In this document: piece by piece, positions 1-7,692 of the stretch
How positions within the stretch are numbered: position 1 is the first letter of the stretch
Layout of the letters: every line of letters begins with the position of its first letter
Assembly (NCBI GenBank): GCA_028565635.1
Contig: JAOXYB010050380.1
Span: forward strand, 1 to 11,781
Origin: Phoronis ovalis
Taxonomy: Eukaryota; Phoronida; Phoronidae
Direction of reading: 5' to 3'
DNA length: 11,781 nucleotides
Translations under genes and position numbers: made by a program
Notes under the pieces: generated by a model
Told to the model about the DNA's origin: nothing
What the model saw: the letters and a program-made list of their open reading frames with translations, nothing else
Databases searched by the model: none

Positions 1-75
1 AATGGTTTTACACGTGCTATTTTTAAATCATTTGGAACTGTCTGAGTTTCAATTGAAAGGTTTATCAAAAAAGTG

Positions 76-94
76 ATATATATATATATATATA
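76..94. repeat. AT dinucleotide microsatellite
   Basis: About nine and a half AT units lie in the intron after exon 7 of the DUF885 gene. The rest of positions 1-256 is AT-rich intron in which I see no further exon. Confidence 0.9.
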
Positions 95-256
95 ACGTAG
101 AACGCGTAGATTTGTTTTCAGACAAGTCAAATTAATTAAATCGAAAAAGGATACATCTTTTTAACAGTTAAAATGCATCCAAGTAAACAATTTTATGAAA
201 TAGTTGTATATATATTGTAAATATCAAAACAATGCAAATCTGGTGTGTCTACGTAC

Positions 257-338
257 AGTTTCAAGAAAGTTCTTCAGCTCACTCAACTTTGATTTAATAT
301 CACGCATTGCGTCAGTAGCACTCGTTCGCAGTCGTGTC
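257..338 (-). CDS. Exon 7 of the DUF885 gene, last exon inside the window
   Basis: The acceptor TATTTTACACAG|G completes the codon left open by exon 6 (AA+G, Lys). It is followed by 27 codons, TRLRTSATDAMRDIKSKL and SELKNFLET, then the donor GTACGT in phase 0. The peptide should form the amphipathic helix that precedes the E-Y-L/I-P motif of DUF885. That motif must lie in the next exon, which I do not find in positions 1-256. Confidence 0.75.
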
Positions 339-3300
339 CTGTGTAAAATAATGCAATGCTAATAATGTATTTCTAATATTCAAATGATTAGTGTACTATA
401 ATTGAAAAAGGCATGCAACCAACTGTAATGAGGGCACATTAGAAAAGTACTTATAAGTACAAATACAGTTATAGTAGGCTATAGCTTACAAACATTTCTT
501 ACAATTACTAAAATACCCCTATATAGGTATATTAGTATAGGGAGCTCCAGCTACCTACTTGTTTTCCGGAGAAATATTGGCTGTATAACTTTCATTGTTT
601 AAATACTGTGTAATGGGTGAGTAAAGTGGCTGGTCTTCTATCTCGGTTGATATCATGGATGTCACCTTAGTGATGACTGGATTCTGTAAAATATGCACAT
701 TTCTCAACAAAATTGTAATAAGCTGCCTTAGACCTTATTCCTAAAATTGTTACCTAGACATCTTCTTGGAAGTATGGAACTCTGTTTTTATGGACGTCAT
801 GCTTGGTGGGCTTTTGGAAAAGTTTCTAAAGATATGTTAATCGGGAATGCATTAGGCCAGGGACTTGAGGTATGTAGAAAATAAACTGTTTTTTTTTTTG
901 ACAGAAAATATTTCAGCTACTAGCTACACAAGCCCTTACAACAGTCTAAGTCGCACTGCCAAGCAGTACAAAAAAGTACTTTAGTTTCTGATTATATAGT
1001 CAAACACAACGTAAAACTCCATAAGAAAAATTACTTACTATTGAAACTATGTGTAATGTGGTGTTATGTATAATCGCTCTTCTCATCAAATCAATCTGCT
1101 CATCAATCTTTAATGAACAATCAACCCGATCAATAAATCCAACAGTCTCCATACAAACTAAATCACAACAAACTGATCCAGTTTACATAAATAACCCGAG
1201 TAACAACCCATAGTATGCCAATATCGTAAGTGTTTTAAGTTTTCTCAAGCTTGTATTCGACCAAGGTTGGCGGGGTAAGTAATATCATATTTAGAAAATT
1301 TGCAGAAAAGGCGGGTCACCATAAAAAGAAAAAAGTCAGAAAAAAATTATTATCAGTGGAATTTGTGAACATCACTGAGTTTTACAAAAAAATTGACTTT
1401 TTGAACATTTTGATCCGAAGACATTTTTTGATCCCCAGCTCCAAATTCAAATTCAGATTCGAAATAAACTAAGCTCGAACGTTGCGGCGACACATTTCGA
1501 CCAATATTGCTGGAAATCTTGTTGGTAACATATTTTTTTTGTTTTTTTTGTGAGTATTCCAGGTGTATATAAAGATTCTTTTATAATTAATGTAATCTAT
1601 TTCTGCATTTTGTTGCTAAAAATCCGTGAATATTTCAAACACCGCCGATAATATTGGGGAAAAATTAAAGGAAACAACAAAAATCGTGAAAAGTCATTAT
1701 TTTTATCAAATACTTGCCATTTAGAGCATTTTAATTTTAATTTAAAAAAAATCTGAATCTGTAGCTGACTTTGAATCTGGAACTGAATCTGAATGTGGAG
1801 CTCACTTTGCGCACGTTATTTAGAGATTAGTATAGAGGCTGAGTTACGTGTTATGCACAGCCGAGCTTCAGTGACTAACAGGGTCGTCAGACACTTTTTC
1901 AAAAGGAGGGTGCGTTTGTAGTGGTTTTAGAATTTAACCGGTTTCAGAAAATATTAGTCAAAACAAGGGTCGCTAATACGCTGATGTTTCCATGCTACCA
2001 AAAAACATTGACAAGCAAAAAAAAAACAATTTCAAACTTCGTTCCAATACAACACTCCCTTTATAACAATACAATTCCGTTGTAGCGCGTAAAATCAAAT
2101 TTCATGTCATTTTAAAATGGGGGGGGTGTGTATTTTCCTGTCAGTTCAAAAGAGGGTGCGTTACTATGTATTATGTTCCTCCCATTTCAAAAGGGGGTGC
2201 GTTATTATATAATATGCTCCTCCCATTTCAAAAGGGGGGTGCGTTCGCACCCAACGCACCTCCCCATCTGACGGCCCTGACTAAGATGAGAAAAATTAGC
2301 TAATATATTAAAAACATTCAAAATAACAAGTGCTTTAAACAAAGAATTTCATCTAATAAAGCGGGAACCTTTCTCACTCACCTGTGTCGGAAATGATTGC
2401 AATCGCTTGATATAGTTATTAAAACTTTCATAGGTATTAAACGATATAAAATTCAACCTGCTACCACCAAGCCTCATGAATCCATCCATCATTAGTGCTA
2501 TGGGATTTAAGTTACCATAGCTGTAAATACGTGCGGGGAAATTACGTAGTTACTGAAAATAATTGCATTAACCACTTTTTCGAACTATCACTGGTCACTA
2601 CTGTGTGGGACTAATAATACAGGCGAAAATAAATAAAACACGATAACTTTCAAGAGTGTATTGAATTTCGTATATTCAAGGTTCATCTATTAGGTTCTTT
2701 GTTAATTTCAAAAAAAACATCCGATTTAAATCCATGACAAGAAAGAAAAGGGAAATTTAAACATGTAGTTAGTACTACGATCAGAAATAGTTAGAAACAA
2801 GTTATATTATAATTAAACTGCGGCTGGACCCTACTAACGTTTTTAAACTCAAAAGACTCACTTTATCCAACGAAATCCATTCACATATGTTTGCAGATGG
2901 TCTTTAAGCAAGTAATATTCTAGTCTGTCAGCCTTGTTTAAAGATTTATCGTCAACTGTGTTAAGGCTGGCTAAAAATTCTTCACACCTGATCTATAGAA
3001 AATATTTCAAGGTTAAATTTCTGGGTGAAAACTTTTTTTTCATTATAGCCAATACTTTATCTAAAAGACACGATCAGATTACAAAATATCTACCTTTTAC
3101 TGCATAGTTGTATTTTAATAACAATTTTTAAAGAATCGTAAAATTTAATGGAAAAGTAAAAAATAAGAATTTGTGTTGAAAAACTAAGGTTCATATCTCA
3201 ATGACCAGGTGTGTTAGTAGTATTAAAATATTAATAAATTTGCAATAAAAACACATAGATCGCATCCTTTGAACTAATGAAATGACAATCAACCTGTATT

Positions 3301-4572
3301 TTCCTCTTTGGAGTCGCTGCAGATTATCAGGTCGAGCTATTAGCGGACAGTATAGTACGTACAACATATTCAATAATAAATTAATACAGAGACGTTCGGT
3401 TTTCTGTGGAACAAATACCTTTCTTGTCTCGTACACATCGTATCTGAAGGATTCCAGTCGATCATCATACATATTCTCTCCAATTGCAGTGGCGAATTCC
3501 GGTTCCTGCTCAAGTTTCCATTTCCAGAAATCTTCTGCAATTTGTCTAACATCTGCACCAGCATCGCCTATTGATGAATAAGTAAACTTGTCGCTTTCTG
3601 TTATCATATTTTTGATATGATCTATTGCAGATCATGGGTCCAGATATCTCCACATCATGGACTAAGTAAACACCAGAATATAACATTTGTTTATTAACCT
3701 AAATTGTGTTTAAAAGTGTACATCTATTAATGTATAATTAAAACTGAATTCGCTATTTTCTGTAAAATGTAAATGACACAGTTTATCATTGTTTTTTTAG
3801 ATTAGGATACTGTGTCCCAGGGTTGTAATAAAAAACAATTAATGACACACAAATTGATTTTAGTTTTTTTTGGTGTTTTAGCCCGGGGTGGGGGTTTTAA
3901 ATCTTCAGCGCACCAAAAAGAATAAACTGTACGTGAACAAAACCCGGTAAAAGTATTACTAAATGTTGAAATTTGATTTTCCTTCTTTATTTTTTTAGTT
4001 TGATACAGTGTTATGCATTGTTACTACGCAAAACAATAAAAATTATTCCAATGATATACTTATCAGCAGCATAACTTTCATAAAGTTCTCCCTCTTTCCG
4101 AAAATAACGCCCCAGCGATCTTTCAACATATCTAGGATATATAAAACTCATGTGAAAGAAATCGACAGAAAAATGAGCTAGTCTCCTATAGTTCACCCCT
4201 GCCTGATCCTCCATGTTACATTTTACTGTTTTTATGTGATTCAGTTGAAATTCAGCTACTTTTGGCTGCAGTAATTGTAAATAAATTATTAATATATAAT
4301 ATTAAATGCCCCATATGGGCAAGACTATTTCTACATATGAGGCACTGAGATGCCATGGATAGCCGTAGTGAAGCATAGCTAGGATATATAAAACTCTTTG
4401 TACTAGCTGTGTCACGAACATATATGCGAGTATCACCCCTTATTACTCCGGGCAATTAACTAATAACTTACTGAAACTCGGGCTGAAACTACAACTTACC
4501 GAATATATTAGTTGGACTAGCTATTAAAACAACTATAAATGTCAAACCATAGGAACAGATGAAAGAAAACAT
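257..4572 (-). CDS. DUF885-family protein, secreted-type N-terminus, 5' part of a spliced gene (7 exons seen)
   Basis: Exons, in transcript order, are 4572-4500, 3621-3419, 2992-2862, 2520-2382, 1107-1039, 683-559 and 338-257. All six complete introns start GT and end AG (donors GTAAGT, GTATTT, GTGAGT, GTGAGT, GTAAGT, GTAGGT; the seventh exon ends at GTACGT), and the phases match at every junction, giving 274 uninterrupted codons. The product starts with a hydrophobic leader and then has features I recognise from DUF885 (PF05960): EDFWKWKLEQEPEFATAIG, YDDRLESF, a QTYV-GF-W segment, IDEQIDLMRRAI, and PLYSPI followed by a helical KSKLSELKNFLET segment. Family members are typically about 550-650 residues and sit in a metallopeptidase-like clan with a C-terminal HExxH. 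That half lies beyond the left edge, so catalysis cannot be judged. The family assignment is from memory of motifs, not a search. The join of the leader exon is less certain than the other joins. Confidence 0.8.
559..683 (-). CDS. Exon 6 of the DUF885 gene
   Basis: The acceptor ATATTTTACAG|AAT is followed by 41 codons plus AA and then the donor GTAGGT (phase 2). The peptide contains NPVITKVTSMISTEIEDQ, then PLYSPITQYLNN, then YTANISPEN. The PLYSPI motif corresponds to the F/L-Y-x-P loop in the family. Without splicing, the frame would hit TAG at the donor itself, which supports the exon boundary. Confidence 0.8.
1039..1107 (-). CDS. Exon 5 (23 codons) of the DUF885 gene
   Basis: This small exon was found by looking for the conserved segment expected after the Y-x-x-R-L helix. 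The acceptor TTCATTAAAG is followed by IDEQIDLMRRAIIHN and TTLHIVSI, then the strong donor GTAAGT. It is phase 0 at both ends. DUF885 proteins usually have ID-x-x-I-x-x-M/L-R-x-G/A-I at this point. The intron before it (1108-2381, 1274 bp) is the longest in the gene because it carries repeats. Confidence 0.8.
1437..1802. repeat. Spaced imperfect inverted repeat in intron 4 of the DUF885 gene
   Basis: The left arm at 1437-1465 begins agctccaaattcaaattcag. It matches the reverse complement of the right arm at 1768-1802, which begins agctccacattcagattcag, with two substitutions in 20 bases. A 6-base gap follows and then another short match. The right arm itself is made of a repeated gaatctg word. 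The 300-bp loop is AT-rich and has no recognisable gene. It could be a decayed foldback or MITE-type element. I could not define target duplications. Confidence 0.5.
1879..2279 (+). mobile_element. MITE A1: 401-bp non-autonomous DNA transposon with 41-bp internal repeats
   Basis: The left end cagggtcgtcagac and the right end atctgacggccctg are inverted repeats (13 of 14 bases match). They are flanked by actaa on both sides (1874-1878 and 2280-2284). The shared flank can be read as long as seven bases, tgactaa, depending on where the element is cut. The right half is an array with an exact 41-bp spacing, with units TTCAAAAG-G(n)-TGCGTT at about 2146, 2187 and 2228. A diverged unit lies at about 1897, next to the left end. 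There is no transposase frame. CAGGG ends fit hAT-like elements, but the duplication length is not the 8 bp usual for hAT, so the superfamily is open. It sits in intron 4 of the DUF885 gene. Confidence 0.8.
2382..2520 (-). CDS. Exon 4 of the DUF885 gene
   Basis: The acceptor GTATTTACAG|C supplies the base that completes the phase-2 codon (AA+C, Asn). Then follow 46 codons, starting YGNLNPIALMMDGF and ending SFNTYESFNNYIKRLQSFP-TQ, and the donor CAG|GTGAGT (phase 0). The N-P-I/V pair followed by a helix, and the E-x-F-x-x-Y-x-x-R-L segment, are typical of the family. The preceding intron is 341 bp. Confidence 0.85.
2862..2992 (-). CDS. Exon 3 of the DUF885 gene
   Basis: The acceptor TTTTCTATAG|ATC is followed by 43 codons plus AA, then donor GTGAGT (phase 2). 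The peptide runs IRCEEFLASL, then DDKSLNKADRLEYYLLKD, then HLQTYVNGFRWI. The second half matches the DUF885 pattern in which a D-x-x-x-Y/L helix is followed by an aromatic-rich turn. The intron on its 5' side is 426 bp. Confidence 0.85.
3419..3621 (-). CDS. Exon 2 of the DUF885 gene
   Basis: This is the most readily recognised exon. It contains GADVRQIAEDFWKWKLEQE, then PEFATAIGENMYDDRLESF, then YDVYETRK, which is the typical opening of the DUF885 domain. The exon ends in phase 0 at AAG|GTATTT. An in-frame Met lies at 3607 and an in-frame TGA at 3634-3632, just 5' of the proposed acceptor. The frame must therefore either begin at that Met or be entered by splicing at 3622-3623. The open frame that continues past 3419 is intron read-through. 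Confidence 0.85.
3775..3816. other. Short hairpin in intron 1 of the DUF885 gene
   Basis: The stem gacacagt (3775-3782) pairs perfectly with actgtgtc (3809-3816) across a 26-base T-rich loop. No function can be assigned. Confidence 0.4.
4132..4149 (-). repeat. Copy 1 of a dispersed 18-mer, ctaggatatataaaactc
   Basis: This copy lies in intron 1 of the DUF885 gene and is identical to the copy at 4379-4396. The match continues weakly on both sides: tcaccc occurs about 45 bases downstream in both, and cata lies just upstream. This suggests two decayed copies of one repeat. Both lie in open minus-strand frames that share SFIYP and a following Y. Those frames match nothing I know. Confidence 0.55.
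4307..4344. other. Imperfect hairpin beside 18-mer copy 2
   Basis: The arms tgccccatatg (4307-4317) and catatgaggca (4334-4344) pair at 10 of 11 positions around a 16-base loop. It may be part of the same decayed repeat as the 18-mer next to it. Confidence 0.4.
4379..4396 (-). repeat. Copy 2 of the dispersed 18-mer
   Basis: Identical to 4132-4149 over 18 bases, about 247 bp away and in the same orientation. It is still inside intron 1 of the DUF885 gene. Confidence 0.55.
4500..4572 (-). CDS. Exon 1: signal-peptide-like leader of the DUF885 gene
   Basis: The exon encodes 24 residues plus one base (phase 1). It reads MFSFICSYG, then the hydrophobic core LTFIVVLIA, then SPTNIF, and ends at a strong donor, G|GTAAGT. 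The ATG has a G at -3 and is the first in-frame ATG after an upstream stop near 4670-4680. A small out-of-frame ATG-CAG-TAA lies further upstream. Phase 1 fits exactly the acceptor at 3622-3623 (AATAG|AT), which restores an Asp codon and joins the DUF885 frame. If correct, the protein enters the secretory pathway. The alternative is that translation starts at the Met at 3607 in exon 2, which would give a cytosolic protein. Confidence 0.6.
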
Positions 4573-5660
4573 GTCCGTCGTTATCTCCAACTTCCTGTCT
4601 TTACGCCAGCTACCCAGAATGTTAAACAACCTAGTTATTATGTGAACTTCCTTTACTGCATTAGGCTTTCCTTAATATAAATCATTATTCTATTGGCAGT
4701 ATGCAGACGAATAAACAATGTGCCACGTGCTGACGGAATGATCAACTTGTCTCAGATATACGACAGAAACTATCACTTGTAATGGGTCTGTAATGTTTGG
4801 AACTGGCTTGCAGTATTTGCTCCGGGACTCGCATACTTAGTCTAAGCTCAGACTCTTGTTTTTGTTGTTATTTTTAATTTAGTAAATGTATAAGGTATAT
4901 ATTCTGTGTAGAGCGTATATAAAGACTACATATCTTACAGCAGCAATAAAGTGCAAGAACATTAAAAATAATTGTTATACTTTTGTTAAATGTATAAAAT
5001 AGTCTCTGTCTCTGTGCCTTATAGCATTATTAAAAAAATTCTATAAAAAGTAATGTGAATGTATGTTACAAAATACTTTGCATTTGTTATATGTTTTGAA
5101 AATAAAATTTGTATCTTTCTGTTATTTTTCCTTTGAAATTAACCAATATAACTTGTGCTGATTCTTAACCGGTCTTAATGTACCTTTAACTACATTTTAA
5201 CGCAGCATAATATAACTCTTACCTTTCAAATGTATTCTCTTTGGTTAAAAAAATTGACAGTAACCTAGATTTTGATTTGGAATCTGGTAGCCATAGTGTT
5301 GTAAAAAGATTGCAGTCTCCACTACAAGTTAATTGACATGTTAAGCTGGTGTCTTAACAATACAATGTAATCTTTAACACAATGTGACTAATGTTGTGTA
5401 ACTGAGTTAATTACATAATTAAATAATCCACAGGTGACTACAGATAATTTTTCGTAGATCAAAGAATTGTTAATCTAGGTAATAATTACATAAGTATTTT
5501 CTTGGATTAACTACTAAGCAGGAAACTTTCTAGCGTTGAGATAATCTATATGTTTCTTCGGAACGTTGTTTTCTTTTAAACTTTACAACCAGCATGTTCA
5601 TTTTTTTTAAATACAACGATGAAATATTAAGTATGACATTGTTTAATTATGGCCACGTTA

Positions 5661-5678
5661 GAGTTTCGTATATCCTAG
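5661..5678 (+). repeat. Copy 3 of the dispersed 18-mer, inverted
   Basis: The sequence gagtttcgtatatcctag is the reverse complement of the motif at 4132 and 4379, with 16 of 18 matches. It lies outside the DUF885 gene, upstream of its first exon. Confidence 0.4.
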
Positions 5679-6075
5679 GTCAGACCGATTCAGAATGGTT
5701 ATTTTTACCTTTCGAATTGTGCCTACTATTTGTATTCATTATTTGCCAGGACCATTTGTCTTGTTGCATATTATTCCCTCGATTCACCAGAGTAATTTTT
5801 TCTAAGAGTATATTAGGATGTCAGCAAAAAATCATCTCTGGATGGCCATATAAATATATTTTGTGTCTGATTTATGTTGAATCATGTTATGCAAGGTATT
5901 AAGGGGTACAGGCGGTAAAATATTTCCTTTCCACAACTAACGATTTACTACTAGACTCGTATAAGTCTAAAATGATTTTCTTTGATACTTTATTTTTTTT
6001 GATAATGTTATTAACCTTATGTTTAATAATCATTAAAACAGCCATATATATAAAAAGGGGTATATATGAACACTG

Positions 6076-6146
6076 AAAATATGATATTTTACGTTGTATA
6101 AAAGTTTCCTCCAACTAATAACTAAAAATATGATATTTTGTGTTGT
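6076..6146. repeat. Direct repeat of a palindromic word, 49-bp spacing
   Basis: The palindromic 15-mer aaaatatgatatttt occurs at 6076-6090 and 6125-6139. Each copy is followed by a matching acgttgt / gtgttgt tail. This is a small local duplication in AT-rich DNA. Confidence 0.6.
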
Positions 6147-6509
6147 GAAAATAAAATATTAAAATAAAATGTTCGGCAGGCAGGCTTGAGCCAGTCTAGC
6201 GATTTACCTGTATGATGTTAATCAGTGACGACGGAATTGGAAGTGACCATTTGTTACCAGAAATAAGTGCGCGAGGGATCTTCAGAGAGGTATTATTTTC
6301 TTTTCTTCAAAACTGGATTTACAAGATTTGACTACAATACTCCGGCCGCCAACTTGTTAAATAATATTATTCCGATTTTTTGAAATGCTGGAAAAATTAC
6401 CTAACAACAAAAAGTTCGGATTAATTTGAACCTTAGGAAAACCTGAAATGAATAGATTAGTGTTTATATGATATATAATAGTTCACTTAAAACACTGAAA
6501 CTCTAGGAT

Positions 6510-6933
6510 CCCGGGGGGGTACTCAAGGTTTTTGACTACGGGGATGTGCCGCGGCGCGGAACCCAATCCAAAATTTTAGCTTGCGGTAGAAAACCCAATC
6601 CAAATATTTTGAAATACAAAGGTAGCAATCCAAATTTTGTGAAATATAAGGGTATAGCAATCCAATATTTTAAAATATTTGAGTAGCAATCCATTTTTAC
6701 GCAAACTGACTGATACAAACCAAATTCCAAAAATCGTTTTATTAAACTTTTATGGATACAAATCTAAAATTAATCCAAATTATTTGCTGTAAGCAGCTGG
6801 TAGCAATCCAAATTTTTGAATTTCTTTACTGTAGCAATCCAAAAAAAATACCGTAAGAAGTATACAATCCAAATCCAAAATTTTCAACTGGGCTGCACAC
6901 CCCCACCAAAAATACATTGAGTACCCCCCCGGG
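6510..6933 (+). mobile_element. MITE B1: 424-bp element with perfect 17-bp inverted ends
   Basis: The left end cccgggggggtactcaa (6510-6526) is exactly repeated in inverse at 6917-6933. The inverted similarity continues imperfectly for about 40 bp to an inner TGTGCNGC box (6545-6552, and inverse at 6892-6899). The flanks are tctaggat (6502-6509) and tctagaat (6934-6941), an 8-bp target duplication with one mismatch. No protein is encoded: the minus-strand open frame at 6536-6730 is only a reading of the internal repeat. An 8-bp duplication fits hAT- or P-type transposition, but the ends do not let me choose a superfamily. Confidence 0.85.
6565..6880 (+). repeat. Internal minisatellite of B1 (unit about 30 bp, GTAGCAATCCAAATTTT type)
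   Basis: About nine diverged units each contain tagcaatccaaa or a close variant followed by a T-rich and then A-rich stretch. Spacing is usually 27-33 bp, with one longer gap near 6720-6800. The units differ too much and are too unevenly spaced to be a CRISPR array. Confidence 0.75.
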
Positions 6934-7692
6934 TCTAGAATGCTGTTCCTGACATGAAAAGATGAAAGTGTGATAGAGTTTCTATGTCCATCCTGTGGTA
7001 TGGAAACACAGTCACCCTCTATGCCGGACCTCTATTATTGGATCCAATGGGGGGGTGGGGGTGGGGGTGCAACGAAATATTCTAGCCAGCAATCTAATAA
7101 AAATCATTGCAACTCATAAGAACAAAGAAAAACCCTGTGGTATGTACCCTGAGAACCATTGCTTTTTGAAGGAATTTGATACCAAGTTACCAGATGGCAA
7201 AGAGAAACCCAGGAAGATAACCCATTACGGGACCTGACCTACTATTAAATCGCTGGAATAGTTCAAAGTAATGTAATGCAGACACTGTAAGTGACCAACA
7301 TAGCTGCAACTTTAAAACATTTACTGGTGATAGTATGGGATAATCAAAGCGGTTTTAAATGAACTAAACATCTTTTATAATGTGTTGTTCAGATTTGTTT
7401 AATATTAATAGCACGTGTACTGTTTCTTTCAGGTATTTGTTCGCTAGGTAACAATTCTCTCCTAACCGGTCCTAACGGCGCGGAATCATCGATTGCGTCC
7501 AATAGATAGTGTCCGCTCCTTGCAAAAATGTGGTTGTTCATAACAGTCAATGTTTTTTTTAAAGCTATTTTAATAAAACTTCTCCGCCCGTGGGGAGCTC
7601 AATTTTAATTGCATTTTACAATATTTATTATACTATTTGGTAACGATTATAAACGTAGCATCTATGCGTTTCAAATTGTTTCAGGCAATTAT
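6934..7692. other. No gene recognised between B1 and B2; contains a G-rich run
   Basis: An 80-codon plus-strand open frame at 6995-7237 encodes no domain I recognise, and its middle is a translated G run (7049-7067: seven, five and five Gs separated by single Ts). The second half, with KNKEKPCGMYPENHCF, looks more protein-like than the rest of the region and could be a decayed exon, but I cannot support it. The G run could form a G-quadruplex. Confidence 0.4.

Larger units (their letters stand above)
4573..6509. other. No gene recognised: region 5' of the DUF885 gene
   Basis: This is AT-rich DNA. The first part must hold the 5' untranslated region and promoter of the minus-strand DUF885 gene, but I see no convincing core promoter. 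AATAAA words at about 4945 and 5102 (plus strand) resemble polyadenylation signals, but no upstream exon on that strand could be defined. A 102-codon open frame at 5594-5902 (plus) is hydrophobic, Cys- and Phe-rich, contains an 18-mer repeat copy and matches no family I know. I do not call it a gene. Confidence 0.5.

Noticed and set aside
774-872. Possible plus-strand exon ending at a GTATGT donor near 869
   Set aside because: The roughly 33-codon peptide (contains HAWWAFGKV) matches nothing I know, has no partner exon, and lies within intron 5 of the minus-strand gene.
1251-1472. Lys-rich 73-codon open frame on the plus strand
   Set aside because: It starts with TTG rather than ATG, lies in intron 4 of the DUF885 gene, ends in the inverted-repeat arm and has no known domain.
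3282-3581. Plus-strand open frame of 99 codons
   Set aside because: It is the antisense shadow of DUF885 exon 2, which has clear family motifs on the minus strand.
4011-4455. Two minus-strand open frames sharing SFIYP-x-Y, considered as duplicated exons
   Set aside because: The shared part is confined to the 18-mer repeat and a few scattered bases. The frames lie in intron 1 of the DUF885 gene and resemble no family.
5594-5902. 102-codon plus-strand open frame with hydrophobic content
   Set aside because: AT-rich composition yields Phe/Ile/Tyr-rich frames by chance. No domain, no splice or promoter context, and it overlaps a dispersed repeat copy.
6536-6730. Minus-strand open frame of 64 codons
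   Set aside because: It is a reading of the B1 minisatellite; the repeated ILKYW/FGL words come from the repeat unit.
6565-6880. Regularly spaced short repeats resembling a CRISPR array
   Set aside because: Units are diverged and unevenly spaced, there are no cas genes, the DNA is eukaryotic, and the array lies inside a MITE with inverted ends.
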